The notes beneath the pieces were generated by a model. The model was not told the DNA's origin, ran no database searches, and was given only the letters and a program-made list of their open reading frames with translations. From RPQJ01 sp963712815 (GTDB taxonomy: Bacteria > Pseudomonadota > Gammaproteobacteria > Steroidobacterales > Steroidobacteraceae): 64,000 bases of DNA. The stretch lies in NCBI GenBank assembly GCA_963712815.1, contig CAVQJL010000008.1, forward strand, positions 744,001-808,000. The letters are read 5' to 3'. A program made the translations under genes and the position numbers. Positions 22,301 to 29,998 of the stretch are shown here, piece after piece. Position 1 is the first letter of the stretch; the number at the start of each line of letters is the position of its first letter.

Positions 22301-23942
22301 GTACTACGACGGCCTGCCGTCGGGCCTCACGACGCCGCAGACGCAGCTCTACCACGGCATGGCGCTCGTGCGAATGGGCGGTGCGCAGCTCGCGGCCGAC
22401 CAGACCGAGGACGGCATGCGCAGTCTCGGGCGAGCACGCGAGCTGTTCGAGCACCGGGTCGCCGCCGGGGACCAGGGCGAGGCGGTGACGTTGGGGCGAG
22501 CGCTCACGCTCTTCACCCCGTACGTTGCCTGGGGGCCAGGTGGTGGGCCCGCCTCGAAATCCACCGACCTGCCCGAGGCCGCGGCGCTGCTGCGTCCGTT
22601 TGCGACGTCTCCCGAGGGCTCGCGCGAGGCGAAGATCGTCTACGCCGACATCCTCAATTACATGAGCCACGCCCAGCCGCAGGCCCAGGCGGTCGAGACC
22701 TGCGAAGAAGCGCGCGGCATCCTGGCCGGGCTCGGGGCACGCGATCTCGCCGACCTGACGGCCGCGTCGGTGTATGCGGACACGGCCGACTCGCAGGCAC
22801 GCCACTCGCTCGAGCTCGGACGGCTCGAGGACGCAGAGCGCCTCGAGCGCGAGGTGTTCGAGATTGCCGAAGCGGTGCTCGCCCGCCGGCCGGGCGACCT
22901 GCGTTCCATGAAGAACCGCGCGCTCGCCGCGGACCTGCTCGGCAGGATCGCATTGCGACGCGGCGACTTTGCGACGGCATCGGACTATGCGGCGCGCTCC
23001 GAGCAGGCCAGCGAGGACATCGTGCGCTTCAACCCGAGCGACCTGGGGAGCTGGGTTTACCTCGTCCGCGCCGGCGACCGCTCTGCAACCGTGCTTTACG
23101 AGCAGGGCCGCCTTCGCGAGGCGCTGGCCAAGCTCGAGTCCAACGTCGCGCTCGCGGACGACGAACGGCTTCCGCCCAGCTCGGCGGTGGTGTTCGAGGA
23201 CGCCTGGTACGATCTCGCGGAGTCGCAGGTGGAACTCGGTTTGCGCGCCGACGCACAGCGCACGCTCGTCTCGGCGGTAGCGGCCACCGAGGTGGGCGCT
23301 GCGCAGTTCGCGGAAGGCAACCCCCGCCGCCGCATGGCGCTCGGCCGGCCGAAGGCGGAGCGCGCCTGGCTCGCGCTGCGGATGGGCGAGACCGAGACCG
23401 CGTTCCGAGGCTTTCAATCCATCGTTGCCGAGCTCGACCAGATCGAGTTCCCGCCCGACGACCAACTGGGCCAGAGCATCCGCGACGACAGCGCGAGCTG
23501 GTTACTCGGTGGGCTGACCGATGCGGCGATCCAGCTCTCGAGGTTCGCGGAGGCAGAGGCCGCGGCCCGGCGGCGCATCGCATTGCCCGACAGCGCGTTC
23601 GGCGACGTAGTCCGGGAAAAGGCCGATCGCCAATTGAGGCTGGCCTTCGCGCTGGCGAAGCTGGGGCGGACCACCGAGGCGCGCGAGGCGCTCGAGCCCG
23701 CGCTGGAATACTTCCGCGAGCGACGGGCAGTCGGCAGCGCGGGGACGCAATTCCACCTGCACTATGCGGAGGCGCTGTACGTCAGTGCCATCGCGCAGGC
23801 AAACGATGCTGCCGGCGATCGCGCGCGCCAGCAGGCGCTCGCAGCGGCGACGACCGAACTGGACGGGCTCTCGGATGAGGCCCGGCAGCTGCTCGAGGCG
23901 CGCCTGCTCCGTGAGCGGATTGCTGCGGCGCGCCTTATGTGA
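19368..23942 (+). CDS. SIR2-like / TIR / STAND NTPase / TM / TPR multidomain protein (putative NAD-targeting immune receptor)
   Basis: The 1,524-residue protein starts at TTG 19368 with GGGAG 7 bp upstream; there is no ATG alternative before the first domain. Domains in order: SIR2-like (about 15-290: VIPIIGPELL, FITTTFDPLLEKAV, YHMLGRLSASPTYVVSDEDM, LLIGSDFSNWL); TIR (319-450: NAVFISYAREDLPAVQRLKA, FDLDRLEGGDDYDRKIQANI, with probable catalytic Glu393 in FRREWSYA); nSTAND1-type NTPase (479-870: Walker A GQSGLGKTS 518-526, Walker B LLIFDQFEE around 609-617); coiled coil 875-903; one membrane helix about 904-926; and a helical TPR-like C-terminus to 1,524. TIR and SIR2 domains are known NAD-cleaving effectors, and STAND proteins are known ligand-triggered switches. 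The SIR2 part lacks the usual GAGxS and TNYD residues, so it may be inactive. Composition is like its neighbours. Confidence 0.85.
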   Translation: MTTSALPIEQFDEDAWDDLLNYIEERRVIPIIGPELLRVQTDRGLRPLYEWLAEKLAARLQVDATALPQPLNLNDVVCSYLGQRGRREEAYTRLRSIMREVEFEPPLALRQLAEITDFDLFITTTFDPLLEKAVNLVRYGGQPTAEVIAYAPNRVADLPTERSQLKRAVVYHMLGRLSASPTYVVSDEDMLEFICALQSEHLTPEKLFHELEHSHLLLIGSDFSNWLARLFLRMAKRKRLSDPRDVGEVLADDHTLNDERLVSFLQQVSVRTRVYGGAEAFVAELHARWSKRQGGASAAPGIAAVPQRFLPPAREMPDNAVFISYAREDLPAVQRLKAALDAAGLATWFDLDRLEGGDDYDRKIQANIGRCSYFVPVISANTQRRLEGYFRREWSYAVDRSRNIADGAVFILPVCIDDTPEAGALVPEKFRALHISRLPGGEPSPEFVRPPAGTGPWGPFVSRIAADLAGGRAIDPENPWLGLSSYTEESRAYFHGRDEEAAELARRVQRKNLTVLFGQSGLGKTSLLRAGLVPRLRGEGFCPVYVRVDYSPDSPPPAEQIKQAIFRATAEAGHWSRPGTAIEGESLWEFLHHRGDLLRDSSGRTLLPLLIFDQFEEIFTLAQADDRGRLRAKEFLEELADLVENRAPAALEQRLDQDEAAAEDFDFARADYRILIALREDYLAHLEGVKGTMPSITQNRMRLARMTGAQALSAVTKPGGRLVSQEVAESIVRFVAGGTELANAEVEPSLLSLVCRELNTVRLAQGRAEISADLLAGSRDTILSEFYERAVADQPSGVRRVIEDELLTESGYRESLAEERVVKALAAVGAAPDALAKLVDRRLLRIEERLDMRRVELTHDVLCSVVRASRDLRHEREARDEAERQLAAQREREAETRRTLKRTRLVAAVSAGLALVAIASAVFGWINYQRAHEADLAAQQARADAEKLVGFLIEDFYAELEPTGRLETMSKLANLAVEYYDGLPSGLTTPQTQLYHGMALVRMGGAQLAADQTEDGMRSLGRARELFEHRVAAGDQGEAVTLGRALTLFTPYVAWGPGGGPASKSTDLPEAAALLRPFATSPEGSREAKIVYADILNYMSHAQPQAQAVETCEEARGILAGLGARDLADLTAASVYADTADSQARHSLELGRLEDAERLEREVFEIAEAVLARRPGDLRSMKNRALAADLLGRIALRRGDFATASDYAARSEQASEDIVRFNPSDLGSWVYLVRAGDRSATVLYEQGRLREALAKLESNVALADDERLPPSSAVVFEDAWYDLAESQVELGLRADAQRTLVSAVAATEVGAAQFAEGNPRRRMALGRPKAERAWLALRMGETETAFRGFQSIVAELDQIEFPPDDQLGQSIRDDSASWLLGGLTDAAIQLSRFAEAEAAARRRIALPDSAFGDVVREKADRQLRLAFALAKLGRTTEAREALEPALEYFRERRAVGSAGTQFHLHYAEALYVSAIAQANDAAGDRARQQALAAATTELDGLSDEARQLLEARLLRERIAAARLM

Positions 23943-24119
23943 AGCGATCCGCGCCGCGGGAGTCGGATTTTCTTACAGGCTCGCCCGCGACGTGGCGCCG
24001 GCTCCGTCCCCTCACGCGGCCCAAGCCCACGTTTTACGCCGGGAACCGTAGCGGGTCGCCGTCGCCGCGCGCCGATGGCACGGGCGTTGCATTGGAACCG
24101 TGCAAACGGAGGACGAATC

Positions 24120-24398
24120 ATGACGTCCACGAGGCACGCTTTCCCGAAAACCTTGCGTCGCGCCGCGCTGGCAGCCGGCCTGCTCGCGGCGTTCACGGTC
24201 GATGCATCCGGCCCGCCGGATCGCGTCCTGCTCGCGGGCGAGACCGTCATCGAGGAGCCGGCACCGGCACCGCTGCAGACCCTGCCGGCCGGGGAGCAGA
24301 CGCCGCAGCAAAGCGACCAGCCCAAGGAGCGAAAGCGGACCCACGACGGCCCGCCCAAGGATGAACTGCTGCCCAACGATCGTCGGCTGCCGGCCTGA
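24120..24398 (+). CDS. Small secreted Pro/Glu-rich protein of unknown function
   Basis: The 92-residue product starts at ATG 24120, preceded by GGAGGA. It has a signal-like N-terminus (RRAALAAGLLAAFTVDASG) and a low-complexity, Pro/Glu/Gln-rich mature part ending KDELLPNDRRLPA. No domain was recognised. It follows the TIR/STAND gene by 177 bp and converges on the SPOR gene. A start at 24,075 in the same frame is possible but has no ribosome site. Coding status rests on the ribosome site, the signal peptide and codon bias. Confidence 0.6.
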   Translation: MTSTRHAFPKTLRRAALAAGLLAAFTVDASGPPDRVLLAGETVIEEPAPAPLQTLPAGEQTPQQSDQPKERKRTHDGPPKDELLPNDRRLPA

Positions 24399-24451
24399 CG
24401 CCCGGCGCGGGGCGCGGCGCCGACCCGGCCGACGCGATCAGGGTGTTGCGA

Positions 24452-25045
24452 TCAGGGCGGCGGAACGGCCACCGCCGTCACCGGCATTGCATCCACCTCG
24501 GCCTCGGCGAGCTTCGCCCGCACGGCCTCGAGGTCCTCGACGGTCGCGATCGGGCCGATGCGCACGCGGTAATAGGTCTCGTCCTCGAGCGACAGGCGCT
24601 GGATCCTGGCGTCGACGCCGTATTGCGCGAGCTTGGCCTGCAGCTTCTCGGCCTCCGCCACCTGCTTGAACGCGCCCGCCTGCAGCGTGATGCTGCCCTC
24701 GGCCAGCGTCCGGCGCGCCGTGTGCTTCTGCAGGGCGCTCTCCGGCACCTCGAGTTCCTGGTTCGGCAGGATGTCGTAGAAATCGTAGCGCGCCGGCTCC
24801 TCGCTCTCGGCCAGTGCCGTCGGCTCCTCCGGTGCCTGGGCCGAGGCGGGCGGCGCATCCACTGCGGGCTGCGGCACGGCGGGCTCGAGGTTCCTGTAGT
24901 GCAGGTGCACGCCGAACGCAACCGCGAGGCCGATCGCGAGGCCGGCCGCGAGCCCGATCCAGCCGTTGAAGTCGTGCGCGCCGGGAGTGTGGCGCTTGAC
25001 GTGCTTGTAGTCGCGGCTGAGCGTCTTGCCGGTCGCCACGATCAC
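24452..25045 (-). CDS. SPOR-domain membrane protein (FtsN-like)
   Basis: The 197-residue product has a short basic cytoplasmic tail (GKTLSRDYKHVKRHTPGA), one membrane helix (about 29-49), a periplasmic Pro/Glu-rich linker, and a C-terminal SPOR domain (about 117-195: ITLQAGAFKQVAEAEKLQAK and YYRVRIGPI). SPOR domains bind denuded septal peptidoglycan, and the location directly after argS matches the FtsN-like gene of many gammaproteobacteria. The start GTG 25045 overlaps the argS stop (ATGTGA); a second GTG at 25,039 is equally possible. It should act in cell division in the envelope. The hslVU genes that often follow are not here. Confidence 0.82.
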   Translation of the reverse strand: MIVATGKTLSRDYKHVKRHTPGAHDFNGWIGLAAGLAIGLAVAFGVHLHYRNLEPAVPQPAVDAPPASAQAPEEPTALAESEEPARYDFYDILPNQELEVPESALQKHTARRTLAEGSITLQAGAFKQVAEAEKLQAKLAQYGVDARIQRLSLEDETYYRVRIGPIATVEDLEAVRAKLAEAEVDAMPVTAVAVPPP

Positions 25046-26799
25046 ATCGCTTCCGGAGCCGACACGCCGAGCAACCCGAGCCCGTTGCGCACCACCTGCC
25101 GCAGGCCCTGGATCAGCGTGAGCCGCGCGTCGCGCAACGCCGGGTCGTCCACGAGGAACTGGTGGGCGTTGTAGTACGTGTGGAAATCGTTCGCGAGCTC
25201 GCGCAGGTAGTGCACCAGCGCGTGCGGCGCGCGCAGCAGCGCCGCCGACTCGACCACCTCGGGGAAGCGGCTCAGCGAGGCGAGCAGCGCCTGCTCGTGC
25301 GGCTCGACGAGCAGCGCCAGCGAGGCGTGTCCACGCGCGGCGTCGTGCTCGAAGTGCTTCTCGCGCATCTGCCTCATGACGCTGCACACGCGGGCGTGGG
25401 CGTACTGGATGTAGTAGACCGGGTTCTCGTTCGAGTGCGAGGTGGCGAGCTGCAGGTCGAAGTCGAGGTGCTGGTCGTTGCTGCGCATCACGTAGAAGAA
25501 GCGGGCCGCGTCGTTGCCCACCTCGCGCCGAAGCTCGCGCAGCGTGATGAACTCGCCCGAGCGCGTGGACATCTGCACCTTCTCGCCGCCGCGGTACAGC
25601 GTGACGAACTGCACGAGGCGCACCTCGAGGCTGTCGCCCGGCTCGCCCATCGCCACGAGCCCCGCGCGCACGCGCGCGACGTAGCCGTGGTGGTCGGCGC
25701 CCAGCACGTCCAGGAGCTTGTCGAAGCCGCGCTCGCGCTTCTGCAGGTGGTAGGCGATGTCGGAGGCGAAGTAGGTCTTGAGGCCGTTCTCGCGCACGAC
25801 CACGCGGTCTTTCTCGTCGCCGAAGTCGGTGGCGCGGAACCACTCGGCGCCGTCCTTCTCGTACACGACGCCATTGGCGCGCAGCCGCGCGAGCGCGCGC
25901 TCGATGGCACCGTCGGTCGAGAGGCTGCGCTCGGAGAACCACTCGTCGTAGCGGACCCCGAATTCCTCCAGGTCCTGGCGGATGTCGGCGAGGATGTCGT
26001 CGAGCGCGATGCGGAACGCCCGCTCGAAGCCGTCGTCGCCGAGCAGATCCCGGGCACGGGCGATCACCGCGTCGATGTAGGCGTCCTTGTCGCCGGCGGG
26101 CGCGTCCTGCGGCAGGTCGCGGAATATCTCGGCCGCGGGCCGCAACAGCGTACGCCCGGCCTGCTCGACCAGCTTGTCGGCGATCGGGTGCAGGTAGTCG
26201 CCGCGGTAGCCGTTCGACGGGAACGGGAACTGCTCGCCGAAGCACTCGAGGTAGCGCAGCCAGACGCTCACCGCGAGGATGTCCATCTGCCGGCCGGCGT
26301 CGTTGATGTAGTACTCGCGGTGGACGCTGAAACCGGCTGCGTCGAGCAGGTTGGCGAGCGTGGCGCCGAAGGCGGCGTGGCGGCCGTGACCCACGTGCAG
26401 CGGCCCTGTTGGATTCGCCGACACGAACTCGACGATGACGCGCTGACCCGCACCGAGGGCGCTGCGGCCATAAGCCGCGCCCTCGTCGAGCACGCGCTCG
26501 AGCTCGCGGTGGTAGCCTGAGGGCGCGACGAAGAAGTTGATGAAGCCGGGCCCGGCGATCTCGACCCTCGAGACGAGTTCGCTCGGCGGCAGCGCATCGA
26601 TGATCGCCTGGGCGAGGTCGCGCGGCTTGCGCTTCGCGGCCTTGGCGAGCTGCATCGCGGCGTTGGTCGCGAAGTCGCCGTGGGCCGGGTCGCGGGTGCG
26701 CTCGAGCGTGGGCGCGGCCTGCGTGGCGGCTACCGCGCGCAGGTCCTCCGGCAGGGCGGCGAGTGCGTCCTGCACGAGCTTTTCGATCAGGTATTTCAA
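25042..26799 (-). CDS. argS: Arginyl-tRNA synthetase
   Basis: The 585-residue class I synthetase has the N-terminal Add1 domain (about 1-85), the HIGH-type motif HVGHGR (135-140) after FVSANPTGPL, a KMSKS-equivalent region near GGEKVQMSTRSG (degenerate, as usual in ArgRS) and the C-terminal DALR anticodon domain with YNAHQFLVDDP. It charges tRNA-Arg in the cytoplasm. Start ATG 26799 gives the standard N-terminus MKYLIEKLVQDAL. The stop overlaps the SPOR gene. With priA upstream on the same strand it reproduces the usual gammaproteobacterial gene order, interrupted here by a plus-strand EF-hand gene. Confidence 0.96.
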   Translation of the reverse strand: MKYLIEKLVQDALAALPEDLRAVAATQAAPTLERTRDPAHGDFATNAAMQLAKAAKRKPRDLAQAIIDALPPSELVSRVEIAGPGFINFFVAPSGYHRELERVLDEGAAYGRSALGAGQRVIVEFVSANPTGPLHVGHGRHAAFGATLANLLDAAGFSVHREYYINDAGRQMDILAVSVWLRYLECFGEQFPFPSNGYRGDYLHPIADKLVEQAGRTLLRPAAEIFRDLPQDAPAGDKDAYIDAVIARARDLLGDDGFERAFRIALDDILADIRQDLEEFGVRYDEWFSERSLSTDGAIERALARLRANGVVYEKDGAEWFRATDFGDEKDRVVVRENGLKTYFASDIAYHLQKRERGFDKLLDVLGADHHGYVARVRAGLVAMGEPGDSLEVRLVQFVTLYRGGEKVQMSTRSGEFITLRELRREVGNDAARFFYVMRSNDQHLDFDLQLATSHSNENPVYYIQYAHARVCSVMRQMREKHFEHDAARGHASLALLVEPHEQALLASLSRFPEVVESAALLRAPHALVHYLRELANDFHTYYNAHQFLVDDPALRDARLTLIQGLRQVVRNGLGLLGVSAPEAM

Positions 26800-26963
26800 G
26801 GCGTTGCCGTGGAAGAGGGCCGGCGAGGCCGGTCAGTCTAGGCAATTGCGGTCGGGGATGCGAGTCCGGGCGGGACCGGTGCGGGCGCGCCTGGGGATCG
26901 CGTCAACCGCCGGCCACGCCGCGCGTTGATAGTCACTCTCAACCCCGACCAATGGAGACTCCC

Positions 26964-27407
26964 ATGCGCTGGATTGCCCTTTCCGCTTCGCTGCTCGTCG
27001 CTCTCGCCGCCCACGCCGGTGATCCCGCCAACGCGCCCTACGGCGCGAAGCCCGGGCGCGGCGCCGTCGATGCCAACAGCGACGGCATCGTCACCCGCGA
27101 GGAGGCCCAGTCCCACCCCCGTCTGTCGGCGGATTTCGACACGGCCGACACGAACAAGGACGGCCAGCTCGATGCCGCCGAAATGAACGCCCACCGCGAG
27201 CGCATGCGCGTCGAGATGCGCGCCAAGGGCGAGGAACGCTGGAAAGCGGCCGACATCGACGGCGACGGCAGCCTGTCGCTCGCCGAAGCCCAGGCGTCGA
27301 TGCCGCGCCTAGCCGAGAGCTTCGACAAGGTCGACGCCGACCGCAACGGGCTGGTCTCCCCCGACGAGATGCGCAGCATGCGGATGAAGCACAAGGACCG
27401 CCCGTAG
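26964..27407 (+). CDS. Secreted EF-hand calcium-binding protein
   Basis: The 147-residue product has a signal peptide (MRWIALSASLLVALAAHAGD) and four EF-hand loops: DANSDGIVTREE, DTNKDGQLDAAE, DIDGDGSLSLAE and DADRNGLVSPDE. All four keep the acidic 1-3-5-12 pattern except the fourth, which has Arg-Asn in the middle. ATG 26964 has GGAG 7 bp upstream; an in-frame ATG at 26,952 is less likely because that ribosome site lies inside it. The protein is probably a periplasmic calcium-binding protein of unknown partner. It lies between, and opposite to, argS and priA. Confidence 0.82.
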   Translation: MRWIALSASLLVALAAHAGDPANAPYGAKPGRGAVDANSDGIVTREEAQSHPRLSADFDTADTNKDGQLDAAEMNAHRERMRVEMRAKGEERWKAADIDGDGSLSLAEAQASMPRLAESFDKVDADRNGLVSPDEMRSMRMKHKDRP

Positions 27408-27450
27408 CCGCGCGGGCGCGGCGGGTGCAGAGTCGTCCGCCGCACCCCGT

Positions 27451-29652
27451 TCAGAACAGCTCGAGCGGATCCACGTCGAGCGACCAGCGCACCCGCCGCG
27501 CCTCGGGCAGGTCTTCGATCGCCGGCATCAGGGCCGCGAGCAGCCGCTGCAGCGGCGAGTGCGTCGGTGCGTGCAGCAGCAGCTGAGCGCGATACATGCC
27601 GGCGCGGCGCTCCATCGGCGCCGTGGCCGGGCCGAGCACCTCGAGGCCGGGCGGCGCGTTGGCGGTTGCAACGTCGCGTGCGCGTTCGAGGAACTCGATG
27701 GGCAGTTCGCGCCGTGGCGCCTCGGCCCGCAGTACGGCGATGCGCGCGAACGGCGGCCAGCATGCTGCGCGCCGCTCCTCCAGCGCCGCGGTGGCGAAGG
27801 CGTCGTAGCCGCCTGCGATCAGCTGCGCGAGCAGCGGGTGCTCGGGGTATTCGGTCTGGATCAGCACCTCGCCCGGGCGCTCGGCGCGCCCGGCGCGCCC
27901 CGCGACCTGCACGATAGTCTGCGCAAGCCGCTCGCTGGCGCGGAAGTCGGTGCCGAAGAGTCCCTGGTCTGCGTTGAGCACCACCACGAGGCTCACGTCC
28001 GGAAAGTGGTGTCCCTTGGTGAGCATCTGCGTGCCTACCAGCAGCCGCACCGCGCCGCTCGTCACCCGGTCGAGCGCGGCCTCGAGCGCGCCGCGGCGGC
28101 GCACCGCGTCGCGGTCGATGCGCTCGAGCGGCGCATCCGGGAACAGCTGCGCGAGCGTCTCCTCGATGCGCTCGGTGCCCTGGCCCACGGGCTTCGCGGA
28201 CTCGCCGCAGGTCGGGCACAGCTCGGGGATGCGCTGCTCGCTGCCGCAGTGGTGGCAGTGAAGGCGCCCCTCACGCTGGTGCACCGTGAGGCGCGCGTCG
28301 CAGCGCGGGCACGGTGCGGCCCAGCCGCACGCCGGGCAGAACAGTGTCGGCGCGTAGCCGCGCCGGTTGAGATACAGCAGCACCTGCCCGCCGGCGTCGA
28401 GGTGGCGCTTGATCGTGAGCACGACCGGCGTGGCAATGCCCTGCGTCGCGGCGTGGCGGCGCAGGTCGATCAGGTGGATCGACGGCGCGCTGGCACCGCC
28501 GGTGCGCGCCGGTAGCTCGAGCAGCGTCGCGCGCCCGGCCTGTACGCGTTCGAGACTCTCGAGCGAGGGCGTGGCCGAGCCGAGCACCACGGGCACCGAC
28601 AGCCGCTGCGCCCGCGCCAGTGCGAGGTCGCGCGCCGAGTAGCGGAATCCTTCCTGCTGCTTGTAGGACGGGTCGTGCTCCTCGTCCACCACGATGAGCC
28701 CGGGTCGTGCCAGCGGCGCGAAGATCGCCGAGCGCGTGCCGATCACCACGGGCGCTTCGCCGCTGCGGGCCGCACGCCACGCTCGCAGGCGTTCCTGGTC
28801 GGGCAGCGAAGAGTGCAGCACCGCGAGTGGCGCGTCGAAGCGCTCGGCGAAGCGCGCCACGAGCTGCGGTGTGAGCGAAATCTCCGGCACCAGCACCAGT
28901 GCCTGCTGGCCGCGAGCCACGACCTCGGCGATGGAACGCAGGTACACCTCGGTCTTGCCACTGCCGGTCACGCCGTGCAGAAGGAAGGGTGCAAAGCGGC
29001 CGCCCGCCGCCGAGATCGCCTCGATGGCTCGAGCCTGCTCCGGCATGGGCTCGGGACCCTGGCCCACGTTGACCGGCCGTCGCGGGGCCGGGGCGGGTGC
29101 CACGTTCAGGCGCATCGCCCAGCCGCGCTTCTCGAGCTCGCGCAGGTGATCGCGCCAGCGCGGCGACAGTGCGGCCAGTACCGCCGCGTCCGCTGCCGCG
29201 TGGGCGCCCAGTGCCTGCGCCATCTCGCGCAGCCGCCCAGCGCGGGCCGACAGCGGCGGCAGCTCGCCGGCGCGGGCCGCGGCAGTCAGCGTCCAGCGCT
29301 CCTCGGTGCCGAGCGCGGTCGCACCGGCACGAAGCGGGGCCGGCAGGGCCGCGGCAATCACCTCGCCTGGCGCGTGGTGGTAGTAGTCGGCGGACCAGCG
29401 CAGCAGCTCGAGCATCGCCGCGTCGATCACCGGTGTCTCGTCGATGAGCGCGGCGGCGGCCCGCAGCCTGGCGGCCGGGACGTCCGAGGTGGCCCGCCGC
29501 TCGACGAGCACGCCGACGACCCGTCGGCGTCCGAACGGTACCCACAGCCGCACCCCCGGCACCAGCTGCGCGGAGTCCACGCCGGGCGGCGGCCGGTAGT
29601 CGAACAGGCGCCGCAGCGGCACGTCCACGGCGAGGCGAAGGATGTCGTTCAA
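27451..29652 (-). CDS. priA: Primosomal replication restart helicase PriA
   Basis: The 733-residue protein matches PriA in length. It has the N-terminal DNA-binding domain (to about 180), helicase Walker A GVTGSGKT (227-234), DEEH box (323-326), and the zinc-binding insert with eight cysteines (439, 442, 448, 451, 466, 469, 479, 482) in CPACGW, CPRCD, CHHCG and CPTCG. Helicase motifs V/VI follow (GTQMLTKGHHFPDVSLVVVL and VAGRAGR). It reloads DnaB at stalled forks. The apparent start is TTG 29652 (MNDILRLAVDVPLRRLFDY), since no ATG lies nearby in frame. DnaA-box-like repeats sit 22 bp upstream. Confidence 0.96.
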   Translation of the reverse strand: MNDILRLAVDVPLRRLFDYRPPPGVDSAQLVPGVRLWVPFGRRRVVGVLVERRATSDVPAARLRAAAALIDETPVIDAAMLELLRWSADYYHHAPGEVIAAALPAPLRAGATALGTEERWTLTAAARAGELPPLSARAGRLREMAQALGAHAAADAAVLAALSPRWRDHLRELEKRGWAMRLNVAPAPAPRRPVNVGQGPEPMPEQARAIEAISAAGGRFAPFLLHGVTGSGKTEVYLRSIAEVVARGQQALVLVPEISLTPQLVARFAERFDAPLAVLHSSLPDQERLRAWRAARSGEAPVVIGTRSAIFAPLARPGLIVVDEEHDPSYKQQEGFRYSARDLALARAQRLSVPVVLGSATPSLESLERVQAGRATLLELPARTGGASAPSIHLIDLRRHAATQGIATPVVLTIKRHLDAGGQVLLYLNRRGYAPTLFCPACGWAAPCPRCDARLTVHQREGRLHCHHCGSEQRIPELCPTCGESAKPVGQGTERIEETLAQLFPDAPLERIDRDAVRRRGALEAALDRVTSGAVRLLVGTQMLTKGHHFPDVSLVVVLNADQGLFGTDFRASERLAQTIVQVAGRAGRAERPGEVLIQTEYPEHPLLAQLIAGGYDAFATAALEERRAACWPPFARIAVLRAEAPRRELPIEFLERARDVATANAPPGLEVLGPATAPMERRAGMYRAQLLLHAPTHSPLQRLLAALMPAIEDLPEARRVRWSLDVDPLELF

Positions 29653-29673
29653 GCTCGCCCCGGCTTATGTGAA

Positions 29674-29709
29674 GTTGTCCACAGATGCTGTGGACAACTC
29701 TGTGGACGG
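29674..29709. promoter_or_regulatory. Inverted pair of DnaA-box-like sequences upstream of priA
   Basis: TTGTCCACA (29,675-29,683) and its inverse TGTGGACAA (29,689-29,697) form an inverted repeat with 11-bp arms (29,674-29,684 and 29,688-29,698) and a 3-nt centre. A third half-match TGTGGACGG follows at 29,701-29,709. TTGTCCACA is a known DnaA-box variant in high-GC bacteria. An AT-richer stretch follows (29,765-29,815). The site could control priA or be a replication-initiator binding locus. As a plain hairpin it could also act on RNA. Confidence 0.45.
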
Positions 29710-29998
29710 AGAGCGGGTATGTAGGCCAAGTACCAGTTCCGCCGGCCTGTTCTCCGGACTGTCGACAATTTGACCAGTCGAAATTAAAACCAATCCGATC
29801 ATTGACTTACGATTCGAGTGCCGATTGCTGCAGGTCCTTGGCGAAGCCCCGGGGGCGGATCGCCGGGCGAGGCGCCACCGGCGCTGCAGTGCAGTGCACA
29901 TCTCGGCTCACGATATGCGCGTCAACCAATTGGCGGGACTCGCGTTTTACCCATTGAGGTGGTCCACTTGCCGCGCCCCGACCGTCGAGTCTAACCGC
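29710..29998. other. Intergenic region between priA and the sigma-factor gene
   Basis: This stretch contains an unusually AT-rich patch for this window (around 29,765-29,815, including GAAATTAAAACCAATCC) and no open frame with a ribosome site or recognisable product. It must hold the promoter of the sigma-factor operon (plus) and possibly that of priA (minus). A weak further DnaA-like match TGTCGACAA lies at 29,760-29,768. Confidence 0.4.

Noticed and set aside
19155..23465. A 1,436-codon open frame on the minus strand
   Set aside because: It is antisense to the SIR2-like/TIR/STAND gene. Its translation is rich in Arg, Leu, Val and Gly with no domain, a common effect of high third-position GC.
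29674..29998. Calling this region the chromosomal origin
   Set aside because: Only two good boxes and one partial box are present, and no dnaA, dnaN, gidA or parAB is nearby. Reported only as a DnaA-box-like site.
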